Assembly (NCBI GenBank): GCA_964017185.1
Contig: OZ024877.1
Span: 61,406,711-61,470,710 of the forward strand
Reading direction: 5' to 3'
Length of the DNA: 64,000 nucleotides
Origin: Rugalucina vietnamica
Lineage: Eukaryota > Mollusca > Bivalvia > Lucinida > Lucinidae
Shown here: piece by piece, positions 32,546 through 42,917 of the stretch
How positions within the stretch are numbered: position 1 is the first letter of the stretch
How the letters are laid out: every line of letters starts with the position of its first letter
Translations under genes and position numbers: made by a program
Notes under the pieces: model-generated
What the model saw: only the letters and a program-made list of their open reading frames with translations
What the model was told of the DNA's origin: nothing
The model's database searches: none

Positions 32546-33124
32546 TTATTTTCCCTGGTGTCAATAAAGGCCCCGGTCAACAAAAGCCCCATCCCGGGTG
32601 TCATTTGTTTCCATATTCTTACATTGGAAAAACACACACAAAAAATATTCTTTTCTCTATAACCATCGGCCATAGAGTTATTTTTTATTTTGTGTGTAGC
32701 AATGGATATTCTAATCCTCTTCATAAATCCTGTCAATCATGGTGTCCACACAGTGGGATACAGGCAGGGCTTACAATGAGCAAATATCTCAGGTGAGCAA
32801 TCGTGTTTCCGATGCTACTTGCTACTTAAGTTTTATTGAAATCGGTCTAGCAGTTCCAGAGAAAAATATTTTAAGTCTTTTACCACATATGGGCATGGCG
32901 GCCATCATGGTCATGCGACCTGGACTATTTATATAAACTTTACTTCCCCCTTCCTAAGGATGCTCCACATGAATTTTGGTATTGATTGGACCAGGGGTTT
33001 CAGAGGAAAAGATCTTTGAAAAGTGTGAACGACGACGACAACGACGACGGAGCGTGGCCATCCGAGCATGGCCATCATATAAGCCCACCTTTTGAGCCTT
33101 CGGCTGAGGTGGGCTAAAAATCTC

Positions 33125-33630
33125 TGGTTCTTTAATTGCACGCCGGTGGGTCGGCCGTCAGACTCTATGATGGCCCTGACTTAAAGCTATTCATTGGGTT
33201 GGGGCCGGAGCTTCTTGTCTGTTGCTTGGCCCACCGGGGTCCAACTGGTGTTTTTCTTTTGCTCCGGAGTTAGTAGGTTATTCGGCGCCCAGGGATCTCC
33301 ATCGTCGGGCAGCTTACTCAATCTGTGAGTCCTTGTTTTTGATTCATCAGGATGTTTATCATGATTTATTTGTTTGTTCTTGATGATTCATTGACTAGTT
33401 AGAGATTCACCACGAGGACCGAAAAACTTACTAAATGTTATGAACCACTGCAGAAGCTGAGGGTGAGGTTAGGATCCCGTAAAACCGAGTAAGCCCGCCA
33501 GTAACTTTGTGTTACTGATCGTTCCAAGGCGATACGTCTGTGGTGGTTCTTTTTGTTTTATGTCCTGGTGTTTAAAATTTTTGTGCTGTTGGCGCCTTAT
33601 GTAATACTATGTTTTCATATTTTTAACTAG
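33125..33630 (+). mobile_element. PLE-A 3' region, left part (split copy)
   Basis: Begins in the last codons of the ORF (FNCTPVGRPSDS), with the stop, then 3' region to about 33630. It is interrupted by the element at 33640-34932 and resumes at 34933-35115. Confidence 0.7.
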
Positions 33631-33639
33631 AAAAAGTGT

Positions 33640-34932
33640 CTTGAGAGGCACGTATACCCCCGGCTGGAAGCCACCAAGCCCCTTCCCTACCCCCTACCTA
33701 AACAACCCGGCACATGCTCACCCCTGACATTGAACATCACATCACCAACGAAAAACAGTACCCTTATCAAGTACATTTTAGAAACCACCAAGCCCCCTTC
33801 CCCACCCCCTACCTAAACAACCCGGCACATGCTCACCCCTGACATTGAACCTCACATCACCAATGAAAGACAGTACCCTTATCAAGTACATTTTAGAAAT
33901 AAGCAGTGCAAAGTACTTTACATACAAACATGGGGAAGTGTAGTTTTAGAATGACATATCTATTTTAGAGTGGTATACAGAGCTGACGTGTATACCCAAT
34001 CTAGGACATAAGCGCGGACATTTTGGGTCAGGTCCTCAGTCCTAGATTGAAATGAAAGTAGAATGTCATTTTTAAAAAAAAAAAAAAAAAATGAAAGTAG
34101 AGTGTCATTCTTAAAAAAAAAAAAAAGAAAAAAAAAAGTCCTAGATCTTGACCTCAGGTCCCACCCCCACCCCATGCATGGACCAGTGGGCCTAGCCCTT
34201 ATGTGGTGCCTATGCTGTGTTGTAAGCATGAACGCTTTCTAATACATGGTTGTCAAGATATAGACACACAGAATATTAATCTTGGTAACTACTGTATTTT
34301 ATGTGTCCTATATTTTGACCTCAAGCCCCACCCCTAGAGTTTGGTGCCATGTAATTTAATTCAACCCTAAAGGGTATCTATGATCCAAACAGGAATACAT
34401 TCCTGTAAGTATTTGTTAAGATATGAACTTAGAGATGAAAAAACACTATGTAAATAGCACATTTTCAAGGTGACCTAGTTTTTGAACTCTAGTCCCACCC
34501 CCGGGCATGGACCCAAGGTCCGAACTAACAGAAACAAAGCAAACCCTATAGGGTACCTATGGTTAAAATATGAATGGTTTCTGATCATTGGTTCATGAGA
34601 TATACACCACCAGTGAAACTTAAACCAAAACTTTGACCCAAAGTAAAGGTGACCTAGTTTTTGACCTCTAGCCCCACCCCCGGGCATGGACCCAGGGTCC
34701 AAACTCACAGAAACAAAGCAAACCCTATAGGGTACCTATGGTCCAAATATGAATAGTTTCTGACAATTGGTTCATGAGATATACACCTTTAGAGAAACTT
34801 TAACCAAAACTTTGACATAAATTCTACGAACGTTCCGGAATTACGAACGAAGAAACGAACTAACGAACGAACGAACGGACGAACGGAAAAGCGAAAACTA
34901 TATACCCGTCGGCATAAATGCCGGGGGTATAA
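33640..34932 (+). mobile_element. Second pearl/HINE-like family inserted in PLE-A
   Basis: Left end includes TATACCCCCGGC, right end the inverted GCCGGGGGTATA within a hairpin (34904-34931). Inside: a ~118-bp tandem duplication (33670-33900, 'CCCCTACCTAAACAACCCGG'), A-rich tracts near 34075-34135, and repeats built on 'GACCTAGTTTTTGA' with 'CCCCACCCCCGGGCATGGAC'. A GAAC microsatellite precedes the end. It is the same family as 1-447. Confidence 0.6.
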
Positions 34933-35115
34933 TTAAGTTAAGGTAACTGAGTGGCCACCTATTGGGAAAATAGCTGCTCGTTCGGCTTACGATATGCTTC
35001 ATGGTATAAGTGCCTGATTGTTAGTTTGGTTTTTTCCCACCTCGGTTTTTGGAGTGGGAATCTCTTTCTGATTGCGCCTTTTCCTGATCTTTGCCTACTT
35101 GTACCTTTTTATCGT
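34933..35115 (+). mobile_element. PLE-A 3' end, right part of the split copy
   Basis: Continues from AAGTTAAGGTAACTGAGTGG to the terminus 'CTACTTGTACCTTTTTA'. Confidence 0.75.
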
Positions 35116-35234
35116 ACAAACATGAACAGAAATATTCATTTTTTTTTTATGTTAAATAACCATGGGGTTCTGCAAAAGATCAGTATCGTTAATATCGTTT
35201 TCTGGACTACAATATGTAAAAAAAACAAAAACAT

Positions 35235-35315
35235 TTACATGCCCAGCGTGGAACTTGAACCACGAGCCACCGATTGGACGGCGAATAGCCTATCCATCAC
35301 ACTAGAGAGAAGACT
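35235..35315 (-). repeat. tRNA-like SINE or tRNA pseudogene
   Basis: On the minus strand an A-box-like 'TAGTGTGATGGATAGGC' is followed by a B-box-like 'CGTGGTTCAAGTTCC' at about tRNA spacing. Acceptor ends do not pair well. Confidence 0.4.
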
Positions 35316-35763
35316 GTCCATTGGAAATTGTATTAGAATGTAAGCATTTCATAGGTGCCGTTTAGGTGGACTAATCTGCAGAGCGTTCAGCATTCCGCAC
35401 AGTTAGTTTTAGTTTCTAAATTTTTATTTTCTACAGTATATTTTGTTTGAGCCTTACTTGTTACATACTGATCCAGTAAGAAGTTATATCTAAGAAGTAA
35501 CAAAAGTAAGAACTAAGAATTCAGAAATAAGAAGCCCCTATTCGGCAATACTGCAGTACAGCCATTTCAGTAACTTAACATCGGAGTTCGGTCGATGCAA
35601 TCCACCTTATGGTCAAAGCTCGAATGTTGTCTGGTAAGTGGTTGTCAAGATATACTAGGATAACTGTAGCGTGGTGTATCCATGTATATGACTTATTCGT
35701 ATATATTTATTAAGATATTGCTTATTTATCAAAATCATTACCACCGTTGTTCTGGTTTATATT

Positions 35764-35997
35764 TTTTTTACTTCGTGAACAATAATCGTTGGCACTGCTG
35801 ACCATATCAAAAACATCGACACTTAGTGTCCATCGACGACAATAAGCGTAGCGACTGCAACCGCTACGCTTATTGTCGATATGAACAATAAGCGTTAGAG
35901 TTGCTAATGCTACGCTTGTTGTAGTTGGTGGACAATAAGCGTCGATGTTTTTGATATGGTCAGCAGTGCCAACGATTATTGTTCACGAAGTAAAAAA
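35764..35997. mobile_element. Foldback element with perfect 57-bp inverted repeats
   Basis: Arms 35764-35820 and 35941-35997 are exact reverse complements (57 of 57 by eye). They enclose 120 bp made of ACAATAAGCGT palindromes. TA dinucleotides lie close outside both arms, a possible target duplication. No ORF. Confidence 0.85.
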
Positions 35998-36165
35998 TAA
36001 GTGGTTCTACAGTGCCCCAGGCAACGCGAAAAAAATGATGGAATGTTTTCACAGTGATGGTCCTGCAACATAGATCTATAGATCTAAATTATTTTGGTAG
36101 ATATAATTATACCTTTTGCAATGAAATCGAAATAAGTTGAATATCCCTCAATTGATTTTCTAAGT

Positions 36166-36611
36166 ATATTTAGAATGTTGGATTTCCTTATCGACAACAT
36201 TTACGTGGAGTTCAGCGGACATATATTTCAACAGACAGTTGGCATTCCGATGGGCACCAACTGTGCCCCCTTACATGCTGACTTATTTCTGTATGCATAT
36301 GAGGCAGAATTTATACAAGGTATCTTAAAAACAGGTACTTAACGCCTTGCACAACAATTCAATTTCACCTTCAGATACATGGATGATGTTTTATCTTTGA
36401 ATTTCAAAGATTTCAGATCATCATGATCTATGTGAACTTGCTGTTAAGGACACAACCGAGCCCAGCATGTCTGCCTCATACCTAGATTGTTACCACAATA
36501 TTGACAATGGAAAGCTTATTACTAGGCCTTATGACAAGAGAGATGACTTCAATTTCCCAATAGTTAACTTTCCATTAATGAGAAGCAATATCAGCACCTG
36601 CTTACGGAGTA
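36166..36611 (+). pseudogene. Second Penelope-like RT (PLE-B), 5' part
   Basis: Codons read LIDNIYVEFSGHIFQQ, VGIPMGTNCAPLHADLFLY and FRYMDDVLSLNFKD. The catalytic Y-M-D-D pair is retained, unlike the copy at 30340. Stops and frameshifts follow, then ITRPYDKRDDFNFPIVNFP up to the insertion point at 36611. It is diverged from PLE-A. Confidence 0.65.
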
Positions 36612-37514
36612 CAGTGGTGTTATGGCTAAAAACCCAAATTAGCCGTTTTAACGGCTAATTTGTTAACGGCTAATTGTAAAATTTCGCAGTGAAATTGTGT
36701 GTAAAATAAAAGTCAGCGCGGAATTTCGCCGCGAAATTCCGCCGCGAAATTCCAGATTTCGCTGTGAAATTTCGCGGCGGAACACGGCGAAAAAAGTATA
36801 CCTGTCATTACGCATTAAAATCAATTGACCGGCGTTTCGCGGTGTTTCGCGGCGAAAAAGACGACAGTCGCATTTGTTTTTGTTGTTTAAATATAATTTT
36901 AAATTGAATGTTTTTATTTCATTTTAAGTTGTATCAATATTTTGTTTACGTCTCAATCTTGTATAATTATCGTTTTAGTCTCGACAGTCACAACAGTTTT
37001 ATTGTTTAAATGGCATTATAATTTGTATGCATCTATTACTTTTCAGTCATATAAATATTTTGTTTTCTTTCAAATTTTGAATAATTATCGTATTTTATTC
37101 GTGTCTTAACTACTTTGAAGTTTCTGAGACCCTGATTATAGGCTTTGTGTTAATTTCCATGCGTCTTTTTCAGATTAATCAGACTTACCCGATAATATTA
37201 GACCCTATTATCTAGCTTAATTAACAAGAAAACTCTCATAGCGGCGTAAGCAATTTTCATGGTATGATTGTCCACAGATTTGTTTGTTTGTATTGAGGCT
37301 GAACGTCCCAGTCACCAATTTTTAGTCCTGACTGGACGGAGCTACCGTTTCCTGGGTATTAAGTAGTACTGTGGGTTGTCAATGTGCCTTGCTCAAGGAC
37401 ACAACACGGTGTCGCCAGTACGGATCGAACTCAGGACCTCTCGATTCGCCGCGAAAAATCACAAGAGATCAGCGCGAACTGTGCAAAAGTGGGTTTTTAG
37501 CCATAACACCACTG
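36612..37514. mobile_element. TA-flanked MITE (Tc1/mariner-like ends)
   Basis: 903 bp. The end 'CAGTGGTGTTATGGCTAAAA' continues for at least 25 bp and is perfectly inverted at 37490-37514. TA lies at 36610-36611 and 37515-37516. The PLE-B frame resumes exactly after it, which confirms the insertion. The interior is rich in GCGAAATTTCGC-type palindromes and has a SINE-like block at 37284-37440. No transposase. Confidence 0.8.
37284..37440 (-). repeat. SINE-like fragment inside the MITE
   Basis: Minus strand: 'GTCCTGAGTTCGATCCGTAC' (B-box-like) and, downstream, 'CCTTGAGCAAGGCACATTGA', a phrase common in SINEs of aquatic animals. The A-box region is not clear. Confidence 0.4.
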
Positions 37515-37740
37515 TATATGTCTCTCAGCTAGTTCGTTATGCTAGAGCCTGCTGTAACTACGAAGACTTTGTTGATAGGGTGAAGTTACTCACCAGCAAA
37601 TTGTTGTCACAGGGATATCGCATGGCGAAGCTTGTGTCAACTCTTAAAACGTTCTATTTGAGACACCATGATCTTGTTGATCCCTACAGCGTGGCCGCGT
37701 CTAAACTTGTGACTGACCATATGCCAACTGCCAATAAATA
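37515..37740 (+). pseudogene. PLE-B RT protein, C-terminal part
   Basis: The frame continues from the insertion: YVSQLVRYARACCNYEDFV, KLLTSKLLSQGYRMAKL, FYLRHHDLVDPYSVA and a stop. It aligns with the PLE-A C-terminal region (SQLIRFARVCNHVTDF... LLQQGYRYHKL). Confidence 0.6.
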
Positions 37741-37761
37741 ATAAGGCTTTAATAATGCTTA

Positions 37762-37990
37762 GTATTTAACCCAATCATGGTTGATAACTATGCTGCCTTC
37801 TTTAATTGCACGCCGGTGGGTCGGGCGTCAAGACTCTATGATGGCCCCGACATAAAGCTATTCATTTTAGTTGGTTGGGGCCGGAGCTTCTTGTCTGTTG
37901 CTTGGCCCACCGGGGTCCAACTGGTGTTTTTCCTTTTGCTCCGGAGTTAGTAGGTTATTCGGCACCTGTAAAACCGGTTTAAGCCCGCCA
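37762..37990 (+). mobile_element. PLE-A fragment (C-terminal codons and start of 3' region)
   Basis: FNPIMVDNYAAFFNCTPVGR codons, one frameshift, then the 3' region, with an internal deletion jumping to CACCTGTAAAACCGG. It meets the LINE tail at ~37995. Confidence 0.65.
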
Positions 37991-37999
37991 CTGATCAGA

Positions 38000-40900
38000 A
38001 TCAGAATCAGAATAGTTTACTGGTGAAACGTCAAACTGACAATACCACACCAGGGGGATGGGGGCTTGACCGGAGGGGATTAGTCCCGAGCTCTCACAAG
38101 AGAAGTAAATTTAGACACACAATCATCTGACAATTCAGCAGAGGAGATCAGAGAATCAGGGAGTTCATTCCAATCTCTAATGGTCTGGGGGAAGAAACTG
38201 TGTAAATAGGCATTTGTACTTGCTGAAGGTATCTAAAATGCCAAGGAGTGTTGATTCCTACAACGCCTATTTTTGGGGATAAGGTCATCCGTGGGTATTT
38301 TTGCTCTCCCTTTTAGACCTTTGTAAAGTAATATAATTCTATTATCCTTCTTTCTTTTCTGCAGGGATTCCCATTTTAGTTTTTTAAGGATGCCAGTCAT
38401 ACTACCTTTTTCATATGTATAGTTCCTAGTTACAAACCTAGCCGCACGCTTTTGCACCTTCTCCAAATCATCTATCAGACCTTCATAATGAGGGTCCCAA
38501 ACTGAGCTACCATATTCAAGAATAGGTCTCACCAGATCTTTATAGGCAGCTTCTCTCACATCTTGGGGGCAAGAAAACAGATTTCGTCTCAAAAAACCAA
38601 GGGTCATATTGGCTTTGGTACACACATTGCTGATGTGAGTATTCCATTTTAAATCCTTAGTTATTGTTACACCAAGATATTTGATACTCTCAACATTTTC
38701 CAACACAGTACCCTCAAGCTTGTAAGAAGCCTGAATTTTACTAGTACGTTTATTTGTCAGCTGCATCATGTTGCACTTGACAGGTTGAAATCTCATACCC
38801 CATTTCCTGGCCCAACTACCTAATCGATCAATATCCTTCTGAAGTTTCACTGTATCCTCCACATTCTTAATTTCACGATAACAAACACAATCATCAGCAA
38901 AGAGTCTGATTTCCGACTCAATGTCTGAGGTGATATCATTTATATGCAACGAAAACAACAAGGGGCCAAGATACAACAGGAGCCCAGTCTGATTTAACGC
39001 CATTAACCACAACTCTTTGTTGTCTATAGCAAAGGAAGGCATCAATCCATTTAATTGTCTTCCCACCAATTCCATAACTGAACAATTTGCTTTTAAGGAG
39101 TTCATGCGGAAGAGTGTCAAAAGTTTTTTCAAAATCCAAGATAAATGTATCAACTTGACCTTGATTGTCTAAGATTTTTGCCCAGTCATCAATCACTGTA
39201 GCTAACTGGGTTTCACAACTATGGGATTTCCTGAATGCATGTTGCCTGTCTGACAAAAGTTTATGATGATCCAAATGGGACATGATATTAGAACACACTA
39301 TATGTTCCAGAAGTTTGCAGGGTACGCAGGTCAAGGAAACTGGACGATAGTTGCAAGCAAGAGACCTGTCAGCCTTTTTGAACAGGGGACAAATGTTTGC
39401 TAAAGACCATTCTTTGGGGATTTCACCCGAATCTATTGACTGTTGAAAAAGATGTGCAAAAACAGGACCTAGCTCAGATGCCAATTCCTTAAGGACTCTA
39501 GGATGAAGCTCATCAGGACCTAAAGCTTTCGACGGGTTCAAACCTTTCAGAAGTTTTGTGACACCCTCTTTGGATACCACTATGTCTTCCATAAACGGGG
39601 CTTTTCTATTCAAAAGAGGGACCTGGCTATGTTCAGTTTTGGTGAACACATCCGTAAACTGACCATTGAATTCACCAGCCTTTTCAAAATCTGATTCAGC
39701 AAGACCACTTCCATTTCGCTTTTTCAAAGGGGGGGGGGATACCTTGAACATCTTTTTTTTGACTATTTATGTAGCGATAAAAATCTCTTGGATTAGCCTT
39801 AACATCACCAACCAAGTTATTTACATACAACTCATGCTGTTTTCTGATATCTGCTTTGATTTCTCTTCTCAAAGTTTCAAATTTTGTTCTAAATTTTGCA
39901 CTCCTAGTTTTCTTCGCTTTAGCGTGAGTTGCATTTTTTCTACGAATCTTTCTTCTTATTTCAGGAGTTAACCATGGGACTGAGGAAACTGAGCGACTAG
40001 TCTTTGATGGGATATGTTTATCCACTGATTCCTGGATAAAAGATGTGATCAAATTAAAGTTTTCTTGAACCGACCGTGTGCCAGAGTAACCGTTGAAATA
40101 TTTCTCCTTTGCAAATTTAAGGGCATCACCTTTCATAGATTCATAATCACCTTTCTGATATTTATACACCTTTCTCTTAAGTTTCTTGATGGGGGAATAA
40201 CTATTTTCAAAGTTCCAGAGACAATGTCATGATCACTAAGCCTGTCCGGGGAATGAATATCAACAAATTGTCCGGGAAGTGAAGTGATAATCAAATCCAA
40301 TGTGTTTTGTCCTCTTGTGGGGAAGTGCACTACCTGTTCCAATTCATGGTCACTTATGTTCTACCAACTTTGCACCTTCAGACACGCTCAATGAAAAACC
40401 ATGTTTGTTGAGTCTATCTGGCCAAACAATATCTCTGAAGTTGAAGTCACCCAAGACATGGACCGAGGGGGGTTTGTTTCCTTTATGTAAAGTTTTCACC
40501 TTTTCAAGTTGGTCTTTGAATAACTCAAGTTCCTCTATCTTACCATCTGGAGGTCGATACCAACTTGCCACAAAATGGGAAGTTTTGTTCGCAAATACCT
40601 TTACCCAAACTGATTCAGAGCCGTTTTCCAATTCAGTGATCGGCATATGAGGAATATCTTTGTGTATGAGTAACATCACACCACCGCCGTCAAGAGTTCT
40701 ATCTTTTCTATACACATTGTAAGGACAAGTTTCTGGGAACAATTCTGAAGTTGAAATAGTGTTGTCAATTTTAGTGTCTTGAATTGCAACAATCTGAGGT
40801 TGATGGAGATCAAGAAATGCCAACAACTCAAGTTTTTTTTACCTCTGATACTATTGATATTTATGCTTGAGAATTTTAACCCACTGATAACTTTATTTTT

Positions 40901-41019
40901 GTTTGTACCTGGACCACAAGTTTTAGTACCACAGCTACTATCGTTTGACAATGGAGCAAATCTATTTTGTTCTTCCAAGTTTAATTGATCAGAAAAGAAT
41001 GAATCCGAAAAGTTGAATA
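38000..41019 (-). pseudogene. CR1-like LINE ORF2: endonuclease and reverse transcriptase (broken)
   Basis: Read on the minus strand. Endonuclease frames (41038-40133) show FSSININSIRGKK, IVAIQDTKID, GGGVMLLIHKDI and VHVLGDFNFRDIVWP. A linker frame (40169-39696) precedes RT (39751-38936: KALGPDELHPRVLKEL, NYRPVSLTCVPCKLLEHIV, FILDFEKTFDTLPHELL) and RT plus C-terminus (39153-38233: GPLLFSLHINDI, RLFADDCVCYR, YLGVTITKDLKWNTHI). The 3' tail at 38000-38060 ends in ATTCTG repeats. Breaks: loss of the usual GVPQG motif with a frameshift near 38975, and frameshifts at homopolymers (G10 near 39727, T8 near 40832). Confidence 0.8.
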
Positions 41020-41020
41020 A

Positions 41021-41505
41021 AAAGGTACAAGTAGGCAAAGATCAGGAAAAGGCGCAATCAGAAAAAGATTCCCACTCCAAAAACCGAGGTGGGAAAAAAC
41101 CAAACTAACAATCAGGTACTTATACCATGAAACAATCGTAAGCCGAATGGGCAGCTATTTTCCCAATAGGTGGCCACTCAGTTACCTTAACTTAACTAAA
41201 ATATGAAAACATACATAAGGCGCCAACAGCACAAAAAAATTTTAAACACCAAGACATAAAACAAAAAGAACCACCACAGAAGTATCGACTTGGAACGATC
41301 AGTAACACAAAGTTACTGGCGGGCTTAAACCGGTTTTACATGGCCATAACCTCACCCTCAGCTTCTGCAGTGGTTCATAACATTTAGTTAGTTCTTCGGT
41401 CCTCGTGGTGAATCTCTAACTAGTCAATGAATCATCAAGAACAAACAAATAAATCATGATAAACATCCTGATGAATCAAAAACCAGGACTCACAGACTGA
41501 GTAAG
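41021..41505 (-). mobile_element. PLE-A 3' end inserted in the LINE
   Basis: Standard terminus at 41021 and 5' truncation at about 41505 (CTTACTCAGTCTGTGAG). It separates the LINE's PHD-finger part from its endonuclease part. Confidence 0.75.
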
Positions 41506-41956
41506 CATTTTGAAGTCGCATTTTGGGCAAATCCATGAACAATTTGAATTTTGTATATTTTCATACTGGTTATCTGAGACAAGGGAGCATTTATTGTGGA
41601 CCCACATTTCACATTTGTAACATTGAACAGCCTTGTGACTATTTAAGACAGCCCCACTGCAAAGACCACAGTCTGCTTTGCAGTCTGAACAATACCAAGG
41701 TTCATTTTCATTTTTCAAACTGGAAAGTTCTTTTTCGCTGCGATTTGCACATGTCGCATGAAAGCGCTTTTCGCAGTCATTGCATGTGACAAATTTGTCG
41801 GTAGCTTTACAGTATTTTTTGCATAGCCGACACAGGAACCTGGGACCTGGATTCATTTCAATGTCTCCAGCCAGGATGATGAGGGTGAGCAGGTTGGTTC
41901 CCTTCGAGGGCTTAAAACTTTGAAGACCTTGAGAACTCCTGCGATTGCCAAGCTTC
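41506..41956 (-). pseudogene. CR1-like LINE N-terminal part: 2A motif and PHD fingers
   Basis: On the minus strand: SFKPSKGTNLLTLIIL, then the 2A signature GDIEMNPGP, then two PHD-like zinc fingers. Visible ligands: FLCRLCKKYC, FVTCNDCEKRFHATC and WYCSDC, followed by CGLC, VQCYKCEMWVHNKC and WICPKC. 2A peptides cause ribosome skipping at the final G/P bond, and such N-terminal 2As are documented in CR1-group LINEs of marine invertebrates. It would release a short N-terminal peptide from the ORF protein. The true start codon is lost: the PLE-A fragment at 41957 replaces the 5' end. Confidence 0.75.
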
Positions 41957-42256
41957 CTTGATCGTTCCAAGTCGATACTTCTGTGGTGGTTCTTTTTGTT
42001 TTATGTCTTGGTGTTTATTTTATTTATTTTGTTTTGTGCTGTTGGCGCCTTATGTATGTTATTATATTTTTAGTTAAGTTAAGGTAACTGAGTGGCCACC
42101 TATTGGGAAAATAGCTGCTCATTCGGCTTACGATATGTTTCATGGTATAAGTACCTGATTGTTAGTTTGGTTTTTTCCAACCTCGGTTTTTGGAGTGGGA
42201 ATCTTTTTCTGATTGCGCCTTTTCCTGATCTTTGCCTACTTGTACCTTTTTTTTTT
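41957..42256 (+). mobile_element. PLE-A 3' end, 5'-truncated
   Basis: Starts at GATCGTTCCAAGTCG and runs to the terminus, followed by a T run. Opposite in orientation to the copy at 41021-41505; the two flank the LINE PHD segment. Confidence 0.75.
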
Positions 42257-42279
42257 CAATTACCGGACATTCATTTCTT

Positions 42280-42430
42280 ACCAGTGAAGTATTTTAGGAG
42301 AAAAAGACCATATCCCTACCCGGGATCGAACCGCGATCTCTTGCGTGACAAGCGACCACTCTAACCATGTCGCTAAAGAGCTAGCCCAACAGCGAGGCTG
42401 TTGGAAGTGGCCTTATTTCACAATATTCCT
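42280..42430 (-). repeat. tRNA-derived SINE, copy 1
   Basis: Minus strand: 'CATGGTTAGAGTGG' (A box) and 'CGCGGTTCGATCCCGGG' (B box), correct spacing. The tail includes ATTGTGAAATAAGGCCAC at the other side. Near-identical to copy 2. Confidence 0.65.
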
Positions 42431-42609
42431 CCCCACTTTATCTTTGAGGTCTTGGCAGTCGCCGAGTACTACCCGTCGACATGTAGAGAAGTAGAATTAA
42501 TAACTTGAGAGCTATGCTCACAGAATTCCACAGACAGAGCTGGCTATAAGCCTCGCTCCTGCATCCGCCACTACCACCAACTTAATGGCTTGCCAGACCT
42601 CTTCTGCCC

Positions 42610-42775
42610 AAATTTTCTCGTCGCCAATGAAGTATTTAAGGAGAAAGAGACCATGTCCCTACCCGGGATCGAACCGCCATCTCTTGCGTGACAAGCGTCC
42701 ACTCTAACCATGTCGCTAAAAAGCTAGCCCAACAGCGAGGCTGTTGGAAGTGGCCTTATTTCACAATACCAGATA
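42610..42775 (-). repeat. tRNA-derived SINE, copy 2
   Basis: Same boxes (GGTTCGATCCCGGG; ATGGTTAGAGTGG) and same end (CAACAGCGAGGCTGTTGG palindrome) as copy 1. Together with 42431-42609 they form a tandem unit of ~330 bp. Confidence 0.65.
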
Positions 42776-42917
42776 TTTATTTTCTCGGCTTTGTAATCAG
42801 TCATATGGACATGGCGGGTGCATTATAATGGGCAGGTGATGCTCACCCTTCGCGAACACATGATCACACCTCCTGTTTTGGAGGTATATGCCTGTATGAC
42901 TACATATCTCGTATTCG

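Larger units (their letters stand above)
31384..33117. mobile_element. Fragmented pearl/HINE-like elements with palindrome arrays
   Basis: A minus-oriented end at 31384-31450 (TTAGCTTACCTGAGGTGAG, then CGTCCGTCCGTGG) and a plus-oriented end at 33020-33117 (ACGACGACAACGACGACGG, hairpin with TTCG loop, GGTGGGCTAAAAA) bracket two copies of 'AATTA..GGGTAATATTG'-type units. Two arrays of ACAATAAGCGT palindromes lie inside (31960-32120 and 32400-32545). Confidence 0.45.
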
